NCBI RefSeq assembly: GCF_048771995.1
Contig: NC_133025.1
Coordinates: 1,178,001 to 1,242,000, forward strand
Direction of reading: 5' to 3'
Length of the DNA: 64,000 bases
Origin: Taeniopygia guttata
Taxonomy: Eukaryota; Chordata; Aves; Passeriformes; Estrildidae
In this document: positions 9,700 through 19,166 of the stretch, piece after piece
Layout: the number at the start of each line of letters is the position of its first letter
How positions within the stretch are numbered: position 1 is the stretch's first letter
Position numbers and translations under genes: made by a program
The notes under the pieces: generated by a model
Databases searched by the model: none
What the model saw: only the letters and a program-made list of their open reading frames with translations
Told to the model about the DNA's origin: nothing

Positions 9700-9707
9700 T
9701 TTTTATA
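9700..9707 (-). promoter_or_regulatory. TATA box (TATAAAAA), minus strand
   Basis: On the minus strand 'ccggctataaaaatgcccc' gives a canonical TATA box in a very GC-rich surround, so it is unlikely by chance. The expected start site is about 9,670-9,678. This would put the first exon of the pri-miR-183/96/182 transcript about 3.8 kb before miR-183. Confidence 0.5.
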
Positions 9708-10169
9708 GCCGGTGCCGTCCCGCCCCGGGGCCGCCGTCGGGGCCGCTCACCGGCTGTCGGACACCGGAGCCGCGCACCTGAGCCGCCCCGCCGCCGCCGA
9801 TCCGGTTTCCCGCTCCCTAAACTCCCCCCACATCCCCCCGAGGGACCGGGGGGGGGGATGAAACCGATCCTGACCCCCCCCCCGCACCCCTCGCACCGCA
9901 ACTCGAGAGGCGCAGCTGCCGCCGCCCCCCCGAGGGGCCGGGGATGGGCCGGGGGGTCCCGGGGGTCCGGGGGGCGCGACCCCCGTGATGGATACCGGGG
10001 GGTGGGAAGCGCTTCCCGGTTGTCCCGGGGCTCCGGAGGGGTCCCCTCCTTGTCCCGGCCCCGGATGATCCACAGCGGAACACCCCCCCCCTCCCATCCT
10101 GCTAAAAATTATATCCCACCCCCCCAAAATTCCGTTTTGAAACCCCCACCCCGCCCCTAAATGACCTCC

Positions 10170-10260
10170 CAGCGCGGTAACGCAGGTTCAAAGCATCTAT
10201 AAAAATAAGAATATATAAAAATAGACGTATAAAATCACAAATCTATAGAAATATCGCTCT
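10170..10260. other. A/T-rich island with repeated TATA-like words
   Basis: Within GC-rich DNA, about 80 bases carry 'ctataaaaataagaatatat', 'aaaaatagacgtataaaatc' and 'aaatctatagaaatatcg'. It might be a regulatory element, a promoter for a minor transcript or an old 3' end. Nothing in the sequence decides. Confidence 0.3.
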
Positions 10261-10599
10261 CGGGGGGGGTCAGTGCCGGCCCCCCGCCCCCCAGGTGCGC
10301 TGCAGCGCCTCAAACCAGCCCGACCAGTTTGGGGCCGGGCCGCCCGCTGGGACCGGGATCGGGTTGCCGCAGGCCGCGGGGACGGAGGGTGGGAGAAGCC
10401 ACCGGAGCTTCCCGGGATTTTCTGTGGGGGTTAAACCCACAGAGCGGGGCGGGCTGGGGTGGGGGTAACCCCCCCAAAGAGAGAGGGGAGGGAGGACAAG
10501 GCGAGGAGGAGGGGCTGGGGTGGGTGAGGGTGGTGGATCCTGGGATTGGGATGTGCTCTGTGGGACCCCGGGGTGGTGCTGGAGAAAGGAGGGCAAACC

Positions 10600-11020
10600 C
10601 GGGGAGCACAGGGTGGTCCTGAAGTGTGGCAGCACCTCTGGTGGTCCCCAAGACCTGGGATGGCCCCCACGTCCCAGCAGATGCTTCCCAGGATTTCAGG
10701 AGGGTCCTCAAGTCGGGAGGCAGCTAAGATTGTCCCCAAGAGGGTCCTGGAGACCTCAAGACACTTCTGGAGCTTCCAGGATTATCCCCAAGAAAAGAAG
10801 AACCCCAGGTGGTCCCCAGAAGTCAGGATGATCCCCAAGACCCCAGGATGGTGTCCAAGAGCGTGGGATGGTCCCTGAGACCCCAGGATGGTTCCTGACA
10901 CTCCAAAACTGTCCTCAAGATGGAGAGCATCCCAGATGATCCCCAGGAACCAGGATGATCCCTCCCCAAGGTCCTTGGATGGTGTCCAAGCAAGGAAGGA
11001 ACCTGGAATGGTCCCCAAGA
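10600..11020. repeat. Degenerate 'gatggtccccaagacc' minisatellite
   Basis: Loose tandem units of about 28-32 bases share the words 'aggatggtccctgagacccc' and 'aggatgatccccaagacccc'. The array runs directly into the left arm of the inverted repeat at 11,025. Confidence 0.7.
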
Positions 11021-11024
11021 GCTT

Positions 11025-11202
11025 GGGGTGGTCCCTGAGTCCCCAACAGAGGACAGTCCCCAAGTAAGGAGGTTCCTGGGGTGGTGCCCATGCCAGGGGA
11101 TGATCCCAAAGCCGGGACATCCCGATGGCCTCCACGGTGCCAACCCAAGCATGGAAAGGGACCCTCAGCTCCAGGCTCATCCCTCTCCTGCCACCATCAA
11201 TA
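11025..11202 (+). repeat. Inverted repeat, left arm (178 bp)
   Basis: The reverse complement of this segment matches 11,486-11,663 over the full 178 bases with five mismatches and no gap by my alignment (about 97%). The outer end is 'ggggtggtccctgagtcccc' and the inner end 'ctcctgccaccatcaata'. The spacer of 283 bases (11,203-11,485) is unique and CpG-rich. Confidence 0.95.
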
Positions 11203-11485
11203 TTTCGGCTCCGCCGAGGTGCGGCCGAAACGTCACCGAGGCCTCATCCCGCGTAAGGCGAGCGCAGCAAATGGCCCTGTTTAAAAATTTACATCCCCTT
11301 CTTCGGTTCCTGCGCCGAATATCGAGCGAGGACGGGCCTGGAGGAGCCCCTGGAAAGGTGGAGGGGGTCGGGGGATCTGCCGGAGCCGCGTTTCTCCGCG
11401 CGGAGGGGGATGGAAGGATAATGCAATATTGATGGGGAGGGATGAGGGAGCAGCCGAGGTGCATTAGCCAGGGAGCCATCCCTGC

Positions 11486-11663
11486 TATTGATGGTGGCAG
11501 GAGAGGGATGAGCCTGGAGCTGAGGGCCCCATTCCGTGCTTGGGTTGGCACCGTGGAGGCCATCGGGATGTCCCGGCTTTGGGATCATCCCTTGGCATGG
11601 GCACCACCCCAGGAACCTCCTTACTTGGGGACCGTCCTCTGTTGGGGACTCAGGGACCACCCC
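11486..11663 (-). repeat. Inverted repeat, right arm (178 bp)
   Basis: This is the partner of 11,025-11,202. The arm begins 'tattgatggtggcaggagag' and ends 'gggactcagggaccacccc'. The spacer's right end (11,425-11,450) repeats part of the arm start (caatattgatggggaggga), suggesting stepwise growth. Confidence 0.95.
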
Positions 11664-12229
11664 ATCCTGTGGCAAAATCCGTGAGATCCCAGCTTCAAAA
11701 TGGGGTGGGAGCTCAGGGAGGGGAGGTGGGAGCCTGGGTCACCCCGATGGGTGTCACCCCGAGCTGGGGTGAGCGTCCTGTCCCAGTGGGTTGGGGGATT
11801 TTTGGTCTGAAGCTGTTGGATGCAGCATCACTGATGGGGAGAGGAAAACTGGGGATGAAAGGAGGAGTTGGAGGGAAAAGCTGAAAATTGGGAAGGAGCA
11901 AAGCAGGGAGGGAGAAACCCCGGCCCCAAAAGGCTCCGGTGACGGGGGAAACGGAGACATTTGTCACCAAACGTGCCCTGAGCTGGGAGTGTTCTCTGCA
12001 GGAGCACTCCTGCTCTCCTGGGGCGTGCCAGGGGTGGTGGGATCCAGCTGGGAAGGTCCATTCTGGCTCCAGCCCCACCATTCCAGCCGGGAAGACGCGT
12101 GTTCCACAGGCCTTGGACAGGCGCCGGGTCTGGATGAAGAAGGAGCCAAACCCTTCCCCACAGCCATCCCTGCCCCTCCTGCCCTTCCCCAGGGGTGCAG
12201 AGGGCTCGGGGGGTGGCCGGTCCCGCCAC

Positions 12230-12350
12230 GGGGGGTGGCACAGGGCCGTGTCCCACGGGAATGTCATGCATTAGTAATGGCCACCGATCCGCCGGCGCTG
12301 ACGGCATTTCTTCCAGCCGGGAGGAACAATTCGGCCGTAACCGGAGCCGG
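12230..12350. promoter_or_regulatory. Unique block with possible regulatory sequence
   Basis: Non-repetitive sequence contains 'gtcatgcattagtaatggcc' and 'ggaacaattcggccgtaacc', between repeat-derived blocks. Its low-repeat, mixed composition resembles a conserved non-coding element. Weak inference only. Confidence 0.2.
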
Positions 12351-12704
12351 CGTGGGGCAGGCGGGGAGGCTCGGGTGTCCCCCAGGGACATCGGGGTCAC
12401 CACCAGTGGCACGTCTGGTCTGGGTGCTGGCCTGGGGCTCGGGGTGGCACCCAAGTCCCCACAGGGATGGCACCAAGCAGAGCCCAATGGAAATGGCACC
12501 CAAAACACCACAGAGAGCACCCAGATCTCCAGAGTCCTCAGAATTCCATGGGGATGTCACCCAAAGCTCTGTAGAAACAGGACCCAGAGACCCACAGGGA
12601 TGTCACCCCAAAAATCCATGGGCTGGCAGCCAAAAGCCCGTGGGGTTGGCACCTAAAATCTCGTAAGGATGGCACCCAGTGGAAATGGCACCCAAATCCC
12701 CTTT

Positions 12705-14165
12705 GGGGTGGCATCCAGAGCTCTGTGGGAATGTCACCCAGAGTCCCATGGGTTTGTCACCCAGAACCCCATGGGAATGTCACCCAGAACCCCATGGGAA
12801 TGTCACCCAGAACCCCATGGGTTTGTCACCCAGAGTCCCATGGGTTTGTCACCCAGAAGAACCCCATGGGAATGTCACCCAGAACCCCATTGGAATGTCA
12901 CTGAGCCCCATGGGAATGTCACCCAGAGCCCCATGGGAATGTCACCCAGAGCCCCATGGGAATGTCACCCAGAACCCCATGGGTTTGTCACCCAGAGTCC
13001 CACGGGAATGTCACCCAGAGTCCCATGGGAATGTCACCCAGAGCCCCATGGGAATGTCACCCAGAGCCCCATGGGTTTGTCACCCAGAGCCCCATGGGAA
13101 TGTCACCCAGAGTCCCATGGGTTTGTCACCCAGAGTCCCATGGGAATGTCACCCAGAGCCCCATGGGAATGTCACCCAGAACCCCATGGGTTTGTCACCA
13201 GGACCCCATGGGAATGTCACCCAGAGTCCCATGGGAATGTCACCCAGAGCCCCATGGGAATGTCACCCAGAACCCCATGGGTTTGTCACCCAGAGTCCCA
13301 CGGGAATGTCACCCAGAGTCCCATGGGAATGTCACCCAGAGCCCCATGGGAATGTCACCCAGAGTCCCATGGGAATGTCACCCAGAGTCCCATGGGAATG
13401 TCCCTGAGTCCCATGGGAACGTCACCCAGAGCCCCATGGGAATGTCACTGAGCCCCATGGGTTTGTCACCCAGAACCCCACAGTGATGTCACCCAGAGCC
13501 CCATGGGAATGTCACCCAGAACCCCATGGGAATGTCACCCAGAGCCCCATGGGAATGTTACCCAGAACCCCATGGGAATGTCACGCAGAGTGCCACGGGA
13601 ATGTCACCCTACGTCCCATGGGTTTGTCACCCAGAACCCCATGGGAATGTCACCCAGAGTCCCATGGGAATGTCACCCAGAACCCCATGGGAATGTCACC
13701 CAGAGCCCCATGGGAATGTCACCCAGAAGAACCCCATGGGAATGTCACCCAGAGCCCCATGGGAATGTCACCCAGAACCCAATGGGAATGTCACCCAGAA
13801 GAACCCCATGGGAATGTCACTGAGTCCCATGGGAATGTCACCCAGAGTCCCACGGGAATGTCACCCAGAGCCCCACAGTGATGTCACCCAGAGCCCCATG
13901 GGAATGTCACCCAGAACCCCATGGGAATGTCACCCCGAGCCCCACGGGAATGTCACCCAGAGTCCAATGGGAATGTCACCCAGAGCCCCAAGGGAATGTC
14001 ACCCAGAGCCCCATGGGAATGTCACCCAGAGTCCCATGGGAATGTCACCCTGAGCCCCATGGGAATGTCACCCCGAGCCCCACGGGAATGTCACCCCGAG
14101 CCCCACAGTGATGTCACCCAGAGCCCCATGGGAATGTCACCCAGAGCCCCACAGTGATGGCTCCC
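12705..14165. repeat. 23-bp minisatellite, about 60 units
   Basis: The unit is 'catgggaatgtcacccagag' plus 'ccc', 23 bases. Common variants are AGAACCC, AGAGTCC, and TTTGT for AATGT. Because 23 is not a multiple of three and the unit lacks stop codons on the plus strand, all three frames stay open, giving long repetitive ORFs with no start or gene context. More degenerate units extend left to about 12,480. Confidence 0.98.
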
Positions 14166-14769
14166 AGAGCCCCCTGAGGTGTCCCCCACACCCCAGGGAT
14201 CCCCAAGCTCAGGGCTCGGCCCTTTGACCCCGTCACACCGGGCAGGGTGACACCTCCGGGTGCCCCCAGGAGCAGGAGCACCCCCTGCCACCATCTCTGT
14301 GTCCCTGTCCCCCCCATGTCACCCTAACAGTGACACCCCAAACCACAGCCACGCCCGAGGGGACAGAGCGGGTGGCACCTGGTGCGCAGGGACAGCGGGG
14401 ACAGCGCAGCCGTGGGGACACAGGGCGGGCACTGGGAGCTGCTCTGCCCCGTACTGGGCGGACTGGGAGGCACTGGTGGGGCACGGGGGCCACCTGCCGG
14501 GCACAGGGGACAGCGCCAGCCCCGCCCTTGGCGACACAGGGACAGCCCCGAGCTGGGGAGGAGGAGGAGGAGGATGGGGAGGAAGGTTGGGCTCAGCTTT
14601 GGGGCAGCACCTGCAGGGGTTTGAGAAGGATGAAAGGGGACAACACCAGTGCCACCGTTGTCACCTCCCCTGTGGCACATCCACAACCCCAAACACCCAC
14701 TGGGGTCCCCGAACTGCTCCCGGTGAGGCCACCATTCCCTGCAGGCCTCATCCCAACCCTTCCCCAGCT

Positions 14770-14850
14770 CCGAGCCAAAATTAGGGTTAATTATCCAGAA
14801 AACAGCCACGCTGCTAATTACCATCCGTTAATTAATGCCGTGGAGCCCCG
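14770..14850. promoter_or_regulatory. Homeodomain-motif-rich element
   Basis: Three TAATTA cores lie within 47 bases: 14,788-14,793, 14,815-14,820 and 14,829-14,834. An AATTA half site is nearby, and the flanks are GC-rich. TAATTA is the Q50 homeodomain core (LHX, ISL, PAX6-type homeodomains and others). Position: 9 kb upstream of miR-183 and just past the UBE2H 3' end. Enhancer function is inferred. Confidence 0.4.
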
Positions 14851-14934
14851 GGCAGCCTCACCTGGCACAGCCCCTCCAGCTGTGAGGACACCTTGGGGTC
14901 TGCAGCCCCCAAATCCTAAAAATCAGCCTGGGGT

Positions 14935-15065
14935 CATAGGGACATCCCCTAAAGAGCTGGAAAAGGAATTGTGGAGGTGGGAAAAGACCTCCAAGGTCAT
15001 CACCCCCAGTGGGTCGTTCCTGGGTGGAAAAGTGCCCAGTGATGGGTGCAGCACCCATGGGTGCA
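14935..15065 (-). mobile_element. CR1 LINE fragment
   Basis: The plus strand reads 'gaggtgggaaaagacctcca' then 'aggtcatcacccccagtggg', which is the complement of a CR1 3'-terminal region. It is diverged and lacks the octamer tail. Confidence 0.6.
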
Positions 15066-15116
15066 GCACGGCCCTACAAGCCCAAACGTCAGGCAGATTT
15101 CAAGGAATATACAGAT

Positions 15117-15122
15117 TTTATT
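15117..15122 (-). terminator. UBE2H: Possible distal poly(A) signal of UBE2H
   Basis: The minus strand reads 'tttttaataaaatctgtata'. If used, the UBE2H 3' UTR would be 3.9 kb and include the antisense LTR at 15.66-16.11 kb. Confidence 0.3.
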
Positions 15123-15659
15123 AAAAAAAAAGAAGAAAAATGAAGTTTACATGTCTTGAATTCTACACAGCTATTGGAGAGGTTATAGAGGAAAGGCAGC
15201 TGCGCCGGGAAAAAAGAGAAAAAGGAAAAATAGCAGAAAGTCAACTCAACCAAAGGGCCAAACCACCCCGAGATCTCTGGTCTCACCTGGCAGGAATCCA
15301 GCACAGGTGGGTGCTGCAAAGGGGCAGCAGGATGTGGAAAAAAAAAGGGAAAAAAGGAAAAAATTAAGAAGAAAAAATTGCCAAACGTATCCCAGCCCTC
15401 CTGGAGGGTGGAGGGAAGGGGAGCCCGTCCCTGTGGCAGGGCTGAGGGATGGTGGGGCTCAGGCTGGTGGCACAGCAGCCTTTGGTATCCACCAAAACCA
15501 TCCCTGGGGCAGAGCGATGTGTGCACTCACTTCTCCTTCCATGGAAAACCTGGAGGGGTGTGGGAATCCAGAGCTTCCCTCTGGCTGCCCTGGAACCCCC
15601 CTGGACAGAGCCCCCAGAGACACTGGCTGTGATCTCTGTCCATGGAAAAGAGTTTTCAA

Positions 15660-16110
15660 TCTTACAGGATGAATTACAAGCTCTGAATGTTTGATATCAG
15701 TAATAATTAAGTGTGGCACGGGTGCAAAAGTAAAATTTTAGGATTCTAGATTAGGGGTCCAAAGGGGACAAGATGAAGGAAATTGGGTGTGTCTTGTCCT
15801 TTTCCTCCTTCTTCATGCCCTCCATGTTTCACTGTGGTGTTGGCATTTTTCTGTTGGTTCAGGCTGGGGACACACTGTCCAACGTAGGTGACAGATATTG
15901 GCACGTTATTGTAAATCCAGCACAGGTAGTTTGTGGTATTTAATGTTTGTACCATCCCACTGAGGGCAGAGCCCCACACGCTGCCCTGCAGGACAGAGCT
16001 GCGGCAGGGCAGCAGAACATGTTAGAGATAAACAGAATAAACAACCTTGAAACAGCACAGACGAATTATGGCTTCTGCTTTGGCAACAGGGCAGAAAAAC
16101 AGAGACTTTT
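15660..16110 (+). mobile_element. Solo LTR fragment of an endogenous retrovirus
   Basis: The plus strand shows the layout of an avian LTR: 'ggggacaagatgaaggaaat', then 'cctccatgtttcactgtggt', 'gttggcatttttctgttggt', and a 3' part with 'agataaacagaataaacaac' carrying AATAAA (16,037-16,042). The same word order occurs in the LTRs at 22.5 and 31.7 kb, though identity is low. There is no internal gag/pol/env sequence. It lies antisense to UBE2H. Confidence 0.7.
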
Positions 16111-16735
16111 ACAATCTCAGAATCATCAATATCACAAATTCCAACAGAGGGGAAAAGGAAAAATGACGGGAGGAGAAGGCAAAAGCTGCTCCCAAAACAG
16201 CTCCAAGGGCTGCAGCGAATTTTGGCAGTGGGAAATTCATCCCAGGGTGAAACCACCACTGCTGGGTGAGGAAGAAAAACACCCTGAAGATGAAAAAAGA
16301 AAGGTGGAGAGGATAAAAAAAAGCTCCATTGCTCCAACGTGGTTCCACCTTTTCACCCAGATTAGGTTGGTGAAGTTTTATGGACTTTTTGTGGTGGGGG
16401 AAAAGGGAGATTTGGGGGGGAGAGAATCCCAGCAGCATTTTGGCAGCTGGTTTTTTGTCCCAGCCTGAGATGGGAATGTGCATTTTTGTGCCTGAGCCAC
16501 CAGCTTGGACAAGCTCCATTCATCCATCCTGTTGTGTCTTACACAGGCAGCTGTGCTTTCCCAATTTTTGGGGTTTTTTTTGGGAATCCCCCCCCAAAAA
16601 AAGCATTTCCCATCCAGCACTTAGATGCCCTAAATCCACATGAGGGGAATGATGGAGAAGAAAAACCCTGCAAGGGAAGTGGGTGAGGGAATTAGAACAC
16701 TATTTTTATACAATATTGAAAAAATACAAATTTTT

Positions 16736-16741
16736 ATTGTG
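16736..16741 (-). terminator. UBE2H: Likely main poly(A) signal of UBE2H
   Basis: AATAAA in minus-strand 'cacaataaaaatttgtattt' sits after a 100-base A-rich tract and is followed by U-rich sequence. It would give a 3' UTR of about 2.3 kb with cleavage near 16,715. Confidence 0.5.
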
Positions 16742-18837
16742 ATTTCTTTTTTTGTTGTTGTTGCCTTTTTTTTTATGTGTGTTTTTTTTGTTCTGTTTTT
16801 TGTTTTTTTTTCTCGTTTTTTTTTTTGAAGCTTTTTAAACTGAAATCACCACCCAGCACTTGACTCTACTCCTAAGTAGCACCTACAAGTAAAGGTTTAT
16901 AGCACAAGCAAAACTGCCAGGGCAGCAGGAAAGCGAGTTAAACGTGGCCCCTCCCTCCCCAAATTAATGAGCAAACAACGTGCTAGATAAGAGTTAATTA
17001 CATCATTACATGTTAAATAATTAATATTACCCTCCAACAAGCCACAAATGCTAGATAGAGAACTTCAGCACAGTACTAGCCACAGCCCTACACCACTGCT
17101 GGAAAAGGATGGGAAAAAGGAGAGGGAAAACTTTTGCTTCGTGCCCAGAATTAACAGAAAAGAAATCCATGGTAGGTTTTTTTATTAAGGAAATTCATGC
17201 CAAAGCCAAGTGGGACTTGATGAAGTTTTTGGGGTTTTTTTTGTATTTTTTTTTTTTCTCCCCCGAAAGTAACAGAAATAAAACTGATTGTGCTTTATGA
17301 ATCAAGAAATGGGGCTGGAATCTCCCAGCTGAAAGGAAAAAGGAAATAAAGCCCAAAAATTCTGGGAAAATGACAAATGTGCCAGTCTGACATTCAAAAC
17401 TCGGCTCCAGAGTCGCTCAGGGTGGGTTGATTTTTTTTTTTTTTCCTGCAGGTCGCATCACAAATGAAAATATCTTGTCCGAACCCCTCCGAAAAATCCC
17501 CAAAAGAAAACAGCAGGTAACATTCAGCTTTAAAAATCCGTCTCAGTTTGAATCTCCGATGCACAATTATCCCAATTCAAATATCCCAAGGAGACATTTA
17601 CTTAGCAGATTTTCTAGGAACAACAGCAAAAAAACAAAAAAAAACCAAAAAAAAAATCTCTCAGCTTGCTGCAAGACACCAGGAGAAATCCAACATTCCA
17701 ATTCCCAAACATCCTGGAAAAAAAAACCAAAAAAAACCACCAAAAAAACCCAAACCAACCAACAAAAAAAACCATAAGAGTGAATTCATTTGCTTCCTCA
17801 ATTGGTGCTTTTTAGGCTTTTTTTTTTTTTTTATTCAGCTCAAATTTTGTGTGGTTTTTTTCTTCCTAGATTTGTTAAATCTTAAGGAGTTTTTATCCTG
17901 TTGTACACACACAAGCAGATGGGAACCAAGCTGGTGCAGGAGGGGGAGGAAAGATTTAAAAAGAAAAAAACCCAAACAAATAAAATAAAAAAAAAAACAA
18001 AAAAGGAAAAGGAAAATCGGTGCCGATGGATTCGTGGAGTTGGGCCAGCGGGACAATTCCGTGGATCTGAAGCTCCACAGGGCAAATCCATCTGGTCAGA
18101 GAAGAATTCCCAGGACACAGCCAGAGTTTGTCAGTGCCTGAAGCAGATCTCCAGCGAGAGAGGGAGGGGGGAAAAGAAAGAAAGGAAAAAAAAATCCAAA
18201 ATAACAAAGCCAACTGGAAACATTCCGGGGCAGAGCTGGATCTCCACGCGCTCCGGGGCAATCCCAGTTCCAGGAGCAGCATCCTCACCAGCCAGGGATC
18301 CACAGCCAGCAGGAACAGCATCCAAAATTCTCCAAAATCCCAGGAATCCACCAGCGGCTCAGTCCCCACAGTTCGGGAGGGCAGGAGGGGCTGATGTCCC
18401 AGCCCGTCGTCTTCAGCGCTCCCACAGCTCCACAACTTTGCATTGGGGTGGTTTTTTTGGGGTGAAATCCCTCTTTTTTATTTTTTAAACATAACCTGGA
18501 GGAGCCCCTTCCATCCTTACACCCCCCTCAAGGTTTTAGGCTTGGAGGAAACGCCAAAAATCTCAGGTGGAAACCTCGATCCGACAGCAAATCCCTTTTT
18601 TTTTTTTTTTTTCTTTTTTTTTTCTGTCTGTTGTTTGGATTTTTTGGGGTTTTTTTTGGCTAATTCCCTCCCTCCCAGGGCAGCTGTTGGGTAGCACACC
18701 AAAGTTGACTTGGCCAAATGGAAAATCTCAACGCATGCATCCGGGCTGCATATTGCTACCAGAATGGAATGTTGGGAATGCTCTAAATGCACCTCGGGAA
18801 TCGGGAAATGACCGAGAAAATCAAGACCTAAAGGGTG

Positions 18838-18912
18838 ATATATATATATATATCTATATATATATATATATTTATATATAAATATTTATATATAAATATA
18901 TATATATATATC
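18838..18912. repeat. (TA)n microsatellite in UBE2H 3' UTR
   Basis: About 75 bases of alternating TA are interrupted by 'tct', 'ttta' and 'aaat' steps. In the UBE2H mRNA it would form a long self-complementary AU hairpin. Confidence 0.95.
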
Positions 18913-19041
18913 TCGATGCTATAATTCATAAAAACCTTGTTTAGTAATAAAAAAAATTGCTTTGTTTAAATATGAATATTATAGTCTGCTTCTCATGGTT
19001 AGGAAATTAGAGTCTCTCTGAAAAGCAGGTGGCCTCCTCTA

Positions 19042-19166
19042 CTACAACTCCATGTCCTGAGCCTCATCTTCGGAGAAATCAGACATGGAGCTCTCGGATG
19101 AGCTGTCCCCGGTGCCTTCTTCCTGTTCTTTTAGTGCTTCTTCTGTTGCATATTTCTGGATGTATT
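19042..19166 (-). CDS. UBE2H: UBE2H coding exon 7 (C-terminal tail)
   Basis: This exon codes residues 143-183, from a split Glu codon: [15 protein letters not shown], then the acidic serine-rich tail [22 protein letters not shown] in part, and TAG at 19,044-19,042. The acceptor is 'tttcctatccag'. The tail is the UBE2H-specific extension beyond the UBC fold and carries several casein-kinase-2-like Ser-acidic sites. Reading frame and length (125 nt) fit exon 6 exactly. Confidence 0.98.

Larger units (their letters stand above)
8640..9960. promoter_or_regulatory. CpG island, candidate promoter region of the miR-183 cluster
   Basis: This stretch is dense in CpG and G/C runs, and lies 2.8-4.1 kb upstream of miR-183 on the minus strand. 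It contains a minus-strand TATA box and two good minus-strand splice donors (listed separately). No protein-coding gene is expected between NRF1 and UBE2H, so the microRNA primary transcript is the likely product. The call is inference from composition, signals and position. Confidence 0.5.
16715..19041 (-). other. UBE2H: UBE2H 3' UTR
   Basis: This is non-coding sequence after the UBE2H stop (19,044-19,042). It is mostly unique and A/U-rich, with several long A or T tracts (17,620-17,780, 17,817-17,832, 18,594-18,625) and a TA dinucleotide repeat near 18,840-18,910. No CR1 or LTR lies inside, in contrast to the introns, which suggests constraint. The 3' limit rests on the poly(A) signal at 16,736. 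Confidence 0.65.

Noticed and set aside
7136-9901. ORFs of 300-400 codons on both strands
   Set aside because: CpG-rich DNA has few stop codons. The frames overlap each other on both strands, show no domains and lie in a candidate promoter island.
10270-10711. Possible terminal exon of an unknown minus-strand gene
   Set aside because: The proline-rich translation lacks domains, and an acceptor and poly(A) signal could not be placed convincingly.
12669-14157. Long repetitive ORFs (CHPEPHGNVTQSPMG type) in three frames
   Set aside because: They come from the stop-free 23-bp minisatellite. Simultaneous openness of three frames shows it is not selection for a protein.
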